A program made the position numbers and the translations under genes. Below, in pieces: positions 15,176-24,100 of a stretch of DNA of 32,625 bases. Each line of letters begins with the position of its first letter. Within the stretch, counting starts at the first letter, position 1. This stretch comes from Oscillospiraceae bacterium. Lineage in GTDB: Bacteria; Bacillota; Clostridia; Oscillospirales; Acutalibacteraceae. The notes under the pieces were generated by a model, which searched no databases, was not told the DNA's origin, and worked only from the letters and a program-made list of their open reading frames with translations. The DNA lies in contig SVQF01000012.1 of the NCBI GenBank assembly GCA_015065445.1, forward strand, positions 1 to 32,625, given 5' to 3'.

Positions 15176-15204
15176 TTGAATTGCTGTTAGTTATCTGTTA
15201 TTAT
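15176..15204 (+). promoter_or_regulatory. candidate promoter of the glycogen operon
   Basis: TTGAAT (15176-15181) and TATTAT (15199-15204) are 17 bp apart. The start would be near 15211, leaving a leader of about 68 bp to the glgB ATG at 15279. The hexamers are imperfect and the surroundings are AT-rich. Confidence 0.45.
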
Positions 15205-15278
15205 AAAATTACAAATATAAGATAGTGGATTATTGTATGATTTTTTTCGCTGTCTTGACTGATATAAGGAGAAATGCT

Positions 15279-17183
15279 ATGGCTCATATTAAAGACGAAT
15301 ATCAGCTGCCTGTATATCTGTTTCACGACGGGACCAATTACAAGGCATATGAGTTCTTCGGTGTTCATAAAATAAAAGAGAACACCTACGCTTTCAGAGT
15401 TTGGGCTCCAAATGCAGAAGGTGTGAGCGTTGTCGGCGACTTCAACGGCTGGGATGAAAATGCCCACAGATGTCTGCCCGCCTCACCCGGTATATGGGAG
15501 GCTATTATTGAAAACGTCAATGTTTATGACTGCTACAAATACGCAATCAAAACAAAAGACGGCAGAACGCTTATGAAGGCTGACCCGTATGCAGTGCATC
15601 AGGAAACACGCCCTGCAACAGGCTCTAAAGTTTACGAACTTTCAGACTTCAAATGGCACGACAAAAAGTGGCAGGAGGACAAGAGTAAAACAAACATTCT
15701 TGAAAAGCCTGTTAACATTTACGAAATTCACTTCGGTTCGTGGAAACAACACGACGACGGCAACTTCCTCACCTACCGTGAAATGGCGGACGAGCTTGTG
15801 CCGTATGTTAAAGATATGGGTTATACTCATATTGAGATGCTTCCTGTAACAGAGTATCCGTTTGACGGCTCGTGGGGATATCAGGTAACGGGCTACTTTG
15901 CCGCAACTTCACGTTACGGCGTGCCTGAAGATTTGATGTACTTCATAGACCAGTGCCACAAAAACGGCATAGGCGTTATTCTTGACTGGGTACCTGCCCA
16001 CTTCCCTAAAGACGCACACGGACTCTACGAATTTGACGGTCAGTGCTGCTACGAATACGCAGACCTCAAAAAAGGCGAGCACAAGGAATGGGGTACAAGA
16101 GTATTTGACTACTCCAAAAAAGAGGTGCAGTCGTTTCTTATCTCCTCTGCTATGTTCTGGGTTGAAAAGTTCCACTTTGACGGACTCAGAGTTGACGCCG
16201 TTGCGTCCATGCTCTACCTCGACTACGGACGTGAAAACGGACAATGGACGCCAAACAAAAACGGAGGCCGTGAAAATCTTGAGGCAGTTGAATTCTTCCA
16301 GAAGCTGAACACCGCAATGTTCAGAGAGCAGCCCGGTGTTATGATGATTGCCGAAGAGTCAACCGCATGGCCGATGATTACTATGCCGACCGACATCGGC
16401 GGACTCGGTTTCAACTTTAAGTGGAATATGGGCTGGATGAACGATATGCTTCGTTACACATCTATGGACCCGCTTTTCAGAAAAGGCAATCACAACTGCA
16501 TAACCTTCAGTTTCTTCTATGCTTTTTCGGAGAACTTTATTCTGCCGATAAGCCACGATGAAGTTGTTCACGGCAAGGCAAGTCTGCTTAACAAGATGCC
16601 CGGCGACTATGATATGAAGTTTGACGGTATGAGGCTGTTCCTTGCATATATGTTCGCTCACCCGGGCAAAAAACTGCTGTTTATGGGAAGTGAGTTCGGT
16701 CAGTTCATAGAATGGAACTACAAGCAGGGGCTTGACTGGATGCTTCTCGGTTACGACAAGCACGCTCAGCTCAAGGAATTCACCAAGGAACTCAACAAGT
16801 TCTACAAGGCTCACAGCGAACTTTGGGAGATTGATTACAGCTGGGAAGGTTTTCAGTGGATTTCGAGCGAGGACAACTGCAACAGCGTAATCGCTTTCAG
16901 ACGAATCAACAAGAACGGTGACGACATTATTGCCGTATTCAACTGGACGCCGAACAGTTTTGAGAGTTACAAAATCGGCGTACCCGACGCAGGTAAGTAC
17001 AAGGTGGTGCTTGACACATCACTTTCTAAATACGGCGGTGACAAGCCAAGACTTGCAGGTACTTATAAGACTGTTAAAGAGCCTATTCACGGCTTTGACC
17101 AGCACATTGACCTCAAGTTGCACGGTTTGTCCGCAATGTACTTAAAAAAGGTTGAAGAAAAACCGAAAACAAAAAAGAAATAA
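15279..17183 (+). CDS. glgB: 1,4-alpha-glucan branching enzyme
   Basis: This 634-residue enzyme forms alpha-1,6 branches in glycogen. An N-terminal CBM48 module (about residues 35-105, FRVWAPNAEGVSVVGDFNGW) precedes a GH13 barrel with EIHFGSW, LPVTEYPFDGSWGYQ, the nucleophile Asp in GLRVDAVASM (about D306), the acid Glu in MIAEES (about E359) and ISHDEVVHGK. A C-terminal beta domain follows, with a Lys-rich tail (EEKPKTKKK). I chose ATG 15279 (MAHIKDEYQL), because AAGGAG is spaced correctly for it. The 18 extra residues in the track are hydrophobic and do not resemble the family. It is the first gene of glgB-C-D-A, 25 bp before glgC. Confidence 0.97.
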   Translation: MAHIKDEYQLPVYLFHDGTNYKAYEFFGVHKIKENTYAFRVWAPNAEGVSVVGDFNGWDENAHRCLPASPGIWEAIIENVNVYDCYKYAIKTKDGRTLMKADPYAVHQETRPATGSKVYELSDFKWHDKKWQEDKSKTNILEKPVNIYEIHFGSWKQHDDGNFLTYREMADELVPYVKDMGYTHIEMLPVTEYPFDGSWGYQVTGYFAATSRYGVPEDLMYFIDQCHKNGIGVILDWVPAHFPKDAHGLYEFDGQCCYEYADLKKGEHKEWGTRVFDYSKKEVQSFLISSAMFWVEKFHFDGLRVDAVASMLYLDYGRENGQWTPNKNGGRENLEAVEFFQKLNTAMFREQPGVMMIAEESTAWPMITMPTDIGGLGFNFKWNMGWMNDMLRYTSMDPLFRKGNHNCITFSFFYAFSENFILPISHDEVVHGKASLLNKMPGDYDMKFDGMRLFLAYMFAHPGKKLLFMGSEFGQFIEWNYKQGLDWMLLGYDKHAQLKEFTKELNKFYKAHSELWEIDYSWEGFQWISSEDNCNSVIAFRRINKNGDDIIAVFNWTPNSFESYKIGVPDAGKYKVVLDTSLSKYGGDKPRLAGTYKTVKEPIHGFDQHIDLKLHGLSAMYLKKVEEKPKTKKK

Positions 17184-17208
17184 CTTAAATCTTTTGGAGG
17201 CATAAAGA

Positions 17209-18417
17209 ATGAAACACAAAACAGATGTTGTAGCAATGCTCCTTGCAGGCGGACAGGGCAGCCGTCTGGGAGTTCTTACCAAGAGCATTGCAAAGCCTGC
17301 AGTTCCGTACGGAGGAAATTATCGCATTATTGACTTCCCTCTTTCGAACTGTGTTAACAGCGGTATTTACACCGTAGGCGTTTTAACTCAGTACCAGCCG
17401 CTTGTACTTAACGACTACCTCGGCAACGGTCAGCCGTGGGACCTTGACAGAATCAACGGCGGCGTACACGTACTCTCACCTTACGAGGCTATCGGCGGTG
17501 CTGAGTGGTACAAGGGTACTGCTAACGCAATTTATCAGAACATTGCGTTTATTGAAAAGTATGACCCCGAATATGTTGTAATTCTTTCGGGCGACCATAT
17601 TTACAAGATGAACTATGCAAAGATGATTGACTTCCACAAAAAGAACAATGCAGACTGCACAATCGCAGTGCTTGAAGTTCCTTGGGAAGAGGCGTCACGT
17701 TTTGGTATTCTTGCAACGGACGAGAACAACAAGATTTACGAGTTCGCCGAGAAACCTGCCGAGCCTAAGTCAAACAAGGCGTCTATGGGCGTTTACGTAT
17801 TCTCGTGGGACAAACTCCGCAAGTATCTTATTGAGGATGAGGCAAATCCTGAGTCGTCAAACGACTTTGGTAAAAACATCATTCCTACGATGCTTGCAGA
17901 CAACCAGAGAATGTTTGCGTTCCCGTTCAAGGGCTACTGGAAAGACGTTGGTACTATCGACTCACTCTGGGAGGCTAACCTCGACATTATCAATCCTAAC
18001 GTTGACCTCGACCTGTCAGACAAGACCTGGAAGGTTTACTCACGTAATCCTATGGCTCCGCCGCACTACATCGGCGAGGACGCCGTGGTTGAAAAGTGTT
18101 CAATCGGCGAAGGCTGTGAGATTGACGGCACGGTTGACTACTCCGTAGTTTCCCCCGACGTTATTATTGAAAAGGGTGCAGAGGTTAAGTACTCTGTAAT
18201 TATGCCCGGTGCAAAGATAAAAGAGGGTGCGAAGGTTTACTACTCAATTATCGCCGAGGACGCTGTGATTGAAAAGAACGCACAGGTTGGCGAAATCCCC
18301 GAAAACCTTGAGAACAGCGAGGACTGGGGCATTGCAGTAATTGGCTCAAAGGCAACAATCACCGAGGGCAAGAAGATTGCCCCGAAAGAAATGATAGCAT
18401 CGGGAGAGGAGGTATAA
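17209..18417 (+). CDS. glgC: glucose-1-phosphate adenylyltransferase, catalytic subunit
   Basis: This 402-residue protein makes ADP-glucose from glucose-1-phosphate and ATP, the committed step of glycogen synthesis. It has the nucleotide loop [22 protein letters not shown], the [12 protein letters not shown] metal site, FAEKP and the GYWKDVGT motif. A C-terminal left-handed beta-helix follows (repeated hexapeptides around [15 protein letters not shown]). All catalytic motifs are intact, in contrast to the paralogous next gene. GGAGG lies 8 bp upstream of the ATG. In Firmicutes GlgC usually pairs with GlgD in a heterotetramer, and that partner follows 4 bp downstream. Confidence 0.97.
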   Translation: MKHKTDVVAMLLAGGQGSRLGVLTKSIAKPAVPYGGNYRIIDFPLSNCVNSGIYTVGVLTQYQPLVLNDYLGNGQPWDLDRINGGVHVLSPYEAIGGAEWYKGTANAIYQNIAFIEKYDPEYVVILSGDHIYKMNYAKMIDFHKKNNADCTIAVLEVPWEEASRFGILATDENNKIYEFAEKPAEPKSNKASMGVYVFSWDKLRKYLIEDEANPESSNDFGKNIIPTMLADNQRMFAFPFKGYWKDVGTIDSLWEANLDIINPNVDLDLSDKTWKVYSRNPMAPPHYIGEDAVVEKCSIGEGCEIDGTVDYSVVSPDVIIEKGAEVKYSVIMPGAKIKEGAKVYYSIIAEDAVIEKNAQVGEIPENLENSEDWGIAVIGSKATITEGKKIAPKEMIASGEEV

Positions 18418-18421
18418 GACA

Positions 18422-19546
18422 ATGAACGGAAAGAAAGTTCTTGGATTAATTTTTGCAAATATTCACGAAGAGGCTCTTGATTCTCTTACGGATATGAGAA
18501 CAATGGGTTCTGTACCGTTTTGTTCACGTTACCGTTTAATTGACTTCCCTCTTTCAAATATGGTTGACAGCCAGATTTCAAACGTAGGCGTTGTTACAAA
18601 CTCAAACTTCAACTCGCTTATGGACCACGTTGGCACAGGTAAACCGTGGGATTTGTCAAGAAAAACAGATGGTCTTTATCTTCTGCCGCCGTACTCGCTC
18701 AGCAACACAACAATGTGGGGCAACCGCATTGACGCTATTTACGGCAATATGAATTTCCTCGACCAGTCAAATCAGGAATGGGTGCTTATGAGCGACTGCT
18801 ACAATGTTATGAACATTGACTTTGAAAAGGTATTTGACGCTCACGAAGAAAGCGGTGCGGCTGTTACAATAGTCGGTGTTAAAGGCAAAAAGCCTGCTAA
18901 TATGAGCAGCGTTCTTGTTATGGACAACGTTGCTGAGGACGGTAAGATTAACTCTGCCGTTATCGACCCCGACACCGACGACGAAGTATTCTACTCGTGC
19001 AATATTATTCTTATTAAAAAGTATCTGTTGCAGACACTCGTCACAACTGCTCACTCAAAGAACGAAGTTTCGTTCCAGAGAAGTATTCTGATGAACTGCA
19101 TAAACTCGGGAAAGGCTTATGCCTATGACGCAACAGACTGCTTTATCGGAACAATCGACAGTGTACAGAGCTACTACGACATTTCGATGAGCCTGCTCAA
19201 CAAAGACATAAAGAACAAGCTGTTTGTATCGGACAGACCGATTTACACCAAAGAACGTGACGATATGCCTACTCTTTACGGTCACGACGCAAAGGTTAAG
19301 AACACACTTGTTGCTGACGGCTGCGAAATCAAGGGAACTGTTGAAAACAGTATTCTTTTCAAAGGTGTTAAGGTTGAAGAGGGTGCTGTTGTTAAGAATT
19401 CTATTCTTATGCAGGACACTGTGATAGGCGAAAACACAAAGGTTAACTACATCATCGCCGACAAGAATGTTAACATCAAGTCGGGCGTTGAACTTTCGGG
19501 TGCAGAGAACTTCCCTGTAAGTCTTAGTAAAGATACAAGAATCTGA
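18422..19546 (+). CDS. glgD: glucose-1-phosphate adenylyltransferase regulatory subunit GlgD
   Basis: This 374-residue GlgC paralogue has the same domain plan: SRYRLIDFPLSN, NRIDAIYGNMNFL and a C-terminal left-handed helix (CEIKGTVENSILFKGV). The catalytic GGxGxRL loop is replaced by IFANIHEEALDSL, and the SGDHIY site has become MSDCYNVMN. That is the usual state of GlgD, which modulates GlgC rather than catalysing. Its ribosome binding site (GAGGAGG) lies inside the end of glgC, so the two are coupled. A 74-bp spacer with a 7-bp tandem repeat separates it from glgA. Confidence 0.96.
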   Translation: MNGKKVLGLIFANIHEEALDSLTDMRTMGSVPFCSRYRLIDFPLSNMVDSQISNVGVVTNSNFNSLMDHVGTGKPWDLSRKTDGLYLLPPYSLSNTTMWGNRIDAIYGNMNFLDQSNQEWVLMSDCYNVMNIDFEKVFDAHEESGAAVTIVGVKGKKPANMSSVLVMDNVAEDGKINSAVIDPDTDDEVFYSCNIILIKKYLLQTLVTTAHSKNEVSFQRSILMNCINSGKAYAYDATDCFIGTIDSVQSYYDISMSLLNKDIKNKLFVSDRPIYTKERDDMPTLYGHDAKVKNTLVADGCEIKGTVENSILFKGVKVEEGAVVKNSILMQDTVIGENTKVNYIIADKNVNIKSGVELSGAENFPVSLSKDTRI

Positions 19547-19553
19547 CGATTCG

Positions 19554-19581
19554 GTTTTGAGTTTTGAGCTTTGAGTTTTGA
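19554..19581 (+). repeat. four tandem 7-bp repeats (GTTTTGA)
   Basis: Four uninterrupted heptamers follow the glgD stop: GTTTTGA, GTTTTGA, GCTTTGA, GTTTTGA. The last copy runs into the palindrome GAGTTTTGAAAACTC. The array ends 39 bp before the glgA ATG. Such short arrays can change copy number by slippage and so alter spacing between genes. Confidence 0.85.
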
Positions 19582-19620
19582 AAACTCTGCTCATAACTCT
19601 CCATAGTAAAGGAGAAAAAT

Positions 19621-21051
19621 ATGAAAGTATTATATGTTGCTTCAGAGGCACTTCCGTTTATGGCGTCCGGTGGACTCGGTGATGTTGCAGGCTCGCTGCC
19701 CGCAGCACTTCGCAAGCGTCTTATAGGCTGCCGTGTAGTAATGCCTCTTTACGACTCAATAAAGCAGGAATATAAAGACCAGATGAAGTTCATTACATCT
19801 ATCTCTGTTCCTGTTTCGTGGAGAAGACAGTACTGCGGTATATTTGAAGCAAAGCACAACGGAGTAATCTATTACTTCCTTGACAATCAGTATTATTTCA
19901 AGCGTGACGGTATTTACGGTCACTACGACGATGCAGAGAGATTTGCTTTCTTTGCCAGAGCCGTACTCGAAATCATCCCACACCTCGGCTGGAAGCCCGA
20001 CATTATTCACTGCAACGACTGGCAGAGTGCGTTGACTCCGCTGTATTATAGCTGCTACTATGCTAATCAGATGGGCTGGGAAAATATCAAGACTGTATTT
20101 ACAATTCACAATATTCAGTACCAGGGCAAGTACGGCGACGAACTTCTCGGCGACGTTCTTGGTATTGCTCCGGAGTTTAACAACCTCATTCTGTATGACG
20201 GACTTGTTAACTTTATGAAGGCGGGTATTGAGTGTGCAAACAGAGTTACAACTGTTTCACCAACATATGCCAAAGAAATTCTTGACCCATGGTTCAGCTA
20301 CGGACTTGACCCCATTCTTAATCAGAGAAGCTGGAAACTCTGCGGTATCTTAAACGGTATTGACACCGATAACTACAACCCCGAAACCGACAAGAATATT
20401 GCCGCTAACTACAATGCAAAGCATTACGCTGAGGAAAAGGCAATTAACAAAAAGGCACTGCAGGAGCAGATGGGTATGGCAGTACGTCCCGACGTTCCGC
20501 TCATTGGTATTGTTAGCCGTCTTGCAGGTCACAAAGGATTTGACCTTATGAAAGAAGTGCTTGAAAAGAGCCTTTGGGAGCGTGACGTTCAGTACGTTGT
20601 TCTTGGCTCCGGCGAGTGGCAGTACGAGAGTTTCTTCAGAGAACTGCACGACAAATATCCCGACAAGGTTGGTATTTGCATAGGCTTTGTTCCCGAACTT
20701 GCACGCAAGATTTACGCAGGTGCAGACCTGTTCTTAATGCCGAGCAAGAGTGAGCCGTGCGGACTTTCGCAGATGGTGGCACTTCGCTACGGCACGCTGC
20801 CGATAGTTCGTGAGACAGGCGGTCTTAAGGATTCTATCACAGACTGCGGCGACGGTGAGGGCAACGGTTTCACCTTCCAGACATACGACGCATACGATAT
20901 GCTCGGTGCAATTTACAGAGGCGTTGACGCTTACTACGGCGACAAAGGCATATGGGACGCACTTGTTAAGAGAGCACTTGAATGCGATATGTCATGGGGC
21001 AAGAGTGCAAACGAGTACATCAAGATGTACAAGGGACTTATGAAAGAATAA
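19621..21051 (+). CDS. glgA: glycogen synthase (ADP-glucose)
   Basis: This 476-residue GT5 glycosyltransferase has the standard length for bacterial GlgA and extends alpha-1,4-glucan from ADP-glucose. The sequence shows the N-terminal SGGLGDVAGSLP loop, DIIHCNDWQSALTPL, TIHNIQYQGKYG, NGIDTDNYNPETD, VSRLAGHKGFDLM and the GT-B signature PSKSEPCGLSQMVALRYG. The usual KxGGL donor-binding motif reads MASGGL, with Ala at the Lys position. AAAGGAG precedes the ATG by 6 bp. It is the last gene of the operon and is followed by a clear terminator. Confidence 0.97.
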   Translation: MKVLYVASEALPFMASGGLGDVAGSLPAALRKRLIGCRVVMPLYDSIKQEYKDQMKFITSISVPVSWRRQYCGIFEAKHNGVIYYFLDNQYYFKRDGIYGHYDDAERFAFFARAVLEIIPHLGWKPDIIHCNDWQSALTPLYYSCYYANQMGWENIKTVFTIHNIQYQGKYGDELLGDVLGIAPEFNNLILYDGLVNFMKAGIECANRVTTVSPTYAKEILDPWFSYGLDPILNQRSWKLCGILNGIDTDNYNPETDKNIAANYNAKHYAEEKAINKKALQEQMGMAVRPDVPLIGIVSRLAGHKGFDLMKEVLEKSLWERDVQYVVLGSGEWQYESFFRELHDKYPDKVGICIGFVPELARKIYAGADLFLMPSKSEPCGLSQMVALRYGTLPIVRETGGLKDSITDCGDGEGNGFTFQTYDAYDMLGAIYRGVDAYYGDKGIWDALVKRALECDMSWGKSANEYIKMYKGLMKE

Positions 21052-21085
21052 GAAATGTCATTTATGTGACTCCAAATTAAAAAAG

Positions 21086-21117
21086 CAGAGGAAGGAATAA
21101 TCCTTCCTCTGTTTTTT
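21086..21117 (+). terminator. Rho-independent terminator of the glg operon
   Basis: CAGAGGAAGG / CCTTCCTCTG (10 bp) with an AATAAT loop is followed by TTTTTT, 35 bp after the glgA stop. An A-run before the stem lengthens the pairing. Confidence 0.93.
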
Positions 21118-21147
21118 GTTTTTTAATTAAAGCCATCTTGAACATAC

Positions 21148-21175
21148 AAAAAAACAGCGGCAGTCACCTGCCGCT
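21148..21175 (-). terminator. Rho-independent terminator of the giant TadG-like gene
   Basis: On the minus strand AGCGGCAG / CTGCCGCT (8 bp) with a GTGA loop is followed by G and seven Ts, just after the stop at 21185. It faces the glg operon terminator. Confidence 0.9.
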
Positions 21176-21184
21176 ATTTTTGTT

Positions 21185-24100
21185 TTATGAATTGCCGAAT
21201 CCGTCGTCGTAGCTGCCGTCACCATCGCCGCTGCCGTCAACTGCCGTTGCGGAATCCTTGGGTAGTCCGTAGAAGAACGGCTGAGCCCATTCGTTGATAT
21301 TCGGGTTAGGATTCTTATCGTAACCGTACATATAAACATCGTCTACATTTGCCTCAGCATTGTCGTAATCCTTCTGCGGAATCAGGTATACCTTCTTTGA
21401 ACTTGCGATGTGAAGGTCCATCGTACGCCAGTTGTTGAAGCGGTGAACGTTGATATAGAATGTGTTGATATCAACTGTATCGCCGATGATACTGCCGTAG
21501 AAATCGTACGCAAATCCGTCGAGGTCTACATCACCCACAGGAGCGTACATCAACGCACCGATTGAACCTCTGAGTGCGTAGAAGTTTACGTCGCCCTGAT
21601 ACGATGCAAATGCGTTTGGAAGGTCAGTTGCATCTGACGGTGTGGTTTCCGAAGTTTCGGATACAAAGTTGAGGTTTGTGAAGTTAACATCGCCCCGGTT
21701 TGCAATGAAATAAGTAAACCTTATTTTTGCAGTTGTGGCAATATTAATCTCGTTATTGGCGTAAACTACAATCGGTTTGGTGTAAACCTTATGAGTTACT
21801 CCGCCCTCATCAGTGTAAGTACTGTATCTTACGCCTCTTCCATCTGTGTAGTTGCCGTTAGCCTCATGCTCAACACCGTTACTGTCTACATAAAGCCTCT
21901 GCGACCTGTCGTACGAATCAAAGCCCTTGTAGGTTTTGTTTTCGCTGAGTCCGAGGTTAGCCCTCATACTATCCATAAAGCCGTCGAACGAGCTGAAGTC
22001 TGCCTGAAGATTATAGATAGGAGCCCAGCAGTCAAAGTCGTGGCCCATAAATACGAGCGAGCCTTTACGCATCATAGTCTGACCGAATACCATTGCATCG
22101 TAAGTGCCGAAGATTGAGGTATTCATATTCATATTGAGCTGACCGAGCGAGTAAATACTACCCGGCTTTGGCTCGAAGTCCTGCTTAAGGTCGTGGCGGA
22201 TTCTGTTGAATGCTGTAGTAAGCGTTGACCACAGAGTTGCATTCCAGTCATCAGGATATACGAAGTCGGTTTCGTGATAAGTTTCGTTACCGAATACTTC
22301 GGGAAGTACCCAGAGGTCCGAATTATGCTGAAGCGTGATGTGGCTGAGTGCGACTACTACGCCGCCCGATACTGCACGGGTGTAAGCATACTCACGAAGG
22401 TAGCTTGTGTAAGAAAGGATGTTGCCGCCAACGTAGAAGTCGGAGCCGATAGCCTTATCCTTACCGTCGTCACGAAGAACGGATTCTTCCTTGACTGCAA
22501 GCTGGTTGTTCTCACCTTCAGAGTCGATGTTTTCACCCTGATTATCGTTACCTGCACCGGCTGCTGTGCCGTCATTCGGACGCTCATGCTCGTCACTGTT
22601 GTAATTGAACTCGCCGCCTTCTTCGGTTGTACCCTGTTCGTCCTGACGGTTGATTGCGTCTTCAAACTCGTTTAGGTACTGCTGAGCACGTGCTTGTTTA
22701 ACGCCCCTGAAGTAGTTTTCGTCAAACTTGCCGAGTTCGATATAACTTGGCGAGGTCATATTTTTGCCAACGTAACAGGTTACCTGGTCACGAATCTTGA
22801 TGTTTGAAAGCGTCGCCTTCATATTGCCGCCGACATAGATTTCGGAGTAAGCACCGCCGTCAATTGACGTGCTTGCCGTCATATCGCCGCCGACAAACAG
22901 TCTTGCGTCGTGACGCATTGTGATGTAACCGTTTGTAATTGCCTTGGCGTTCATATTTCCGCCGACTCTTACAGTAGTTGACGCATAAATCTTGGTATAA
23001 TTACCGCTCGCCATACTGCCCTGAACATACATATAGCCCGAATTAGCATATACGCCGTTGTTCATAAACATCTCTATTGCTCTGGACATAAGCTGAGAGT
23101 CGGACATACCGCTGTATTCACTGTCGCCTGCCTGCCGTTTTCCACGCAGTTCGTTATACTTTGCTGTAATCCATGCGTTTTCGCTTGCCGTACGGTACTT
23201 TTCAAGTTTAGCCTCGGTTGCGTCCTCTTTGCTTTCGCTCAGCGACTTACCTATTTCGAGGTAGTTTGACGCATCAAAGTCACCGTAGACATACGTTTTG
23301 GTCATATCACGAATCTTGGTGGTATCACGGACGTAAGCGTTACCGTGAATTACAAGCTCGGAGAAGATATTTACATCAAGCAACTGATAAGCAAAGAGTG
23401 AATATTCCTTGCCTGTAAGTCTGCTTGTAAGGTTTTTGATGTTGCCTGCAAGCAGGTCGGTAATACCCGGACCGAATATAGTAGGATTATCCTTATAAGC
23501 CGAATCCTCATCAAGAGCACGGCACTTCCAGTTGAGGTTGCCGTTATCGTCGTAAAGACCGTCGCCCTGACCGCAGATAATCATAGAAACATTCTGCTTG
23601 AGGTAGAGCTTCTGCGGACAGTAGAAACTGCCGCCGATAAGGATATTTGCGTTTGCCTGAACATCAATATCACGTGATGAATCGTACGGAACTGTATCAC
23701 CTGCGAACGATGTTGCACCAATGCCGATACCAAACGCTTTCCAGTTGTTGTCAAGGTCCATACCCTCAACGTTTGCGTAAACGTCGCCGCCCACACGCAT
23801 ATAGCACGACTTGTAGTTATCGCTTGCACCGAATTTGGATTCGTACTGATGGTCCTCGAAGTACGAAATAACGTTACCTGCTGTACCGCCTGTGTTGTAG
23901 TATCTGAACCACATATTAAGTTTGAGCGGACGTCTTGCACGAAGGTCGCCGTCAACCATAAAGATACTGTTTTTACCTGTTGCAACTGCTGCACCGCTGT
24001 AACATTCGCCGCCTATAAATGTGTTTGAATCATTAGGTGCCCAGATTGCTGTCATATAGTATACAGAACCTGTATCGGTACCGTCGTTACCGCCTGTACC

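Larger units (their letters stand above)
14966..15278. other. divergent intergenic region between the ANTAR and glycogen operons
   Basis: This AT-rich stretch of 313 bp holds the two divergent promoters described separately. A possible imperfect hairpin lies near 15057-15094 (ATTAC...CAAAA / TTTTG...GTAAT). I see no open reading frame with a ribosome binding site, no tRNA and no recognisable riboswitch. Confidence 0.6.
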
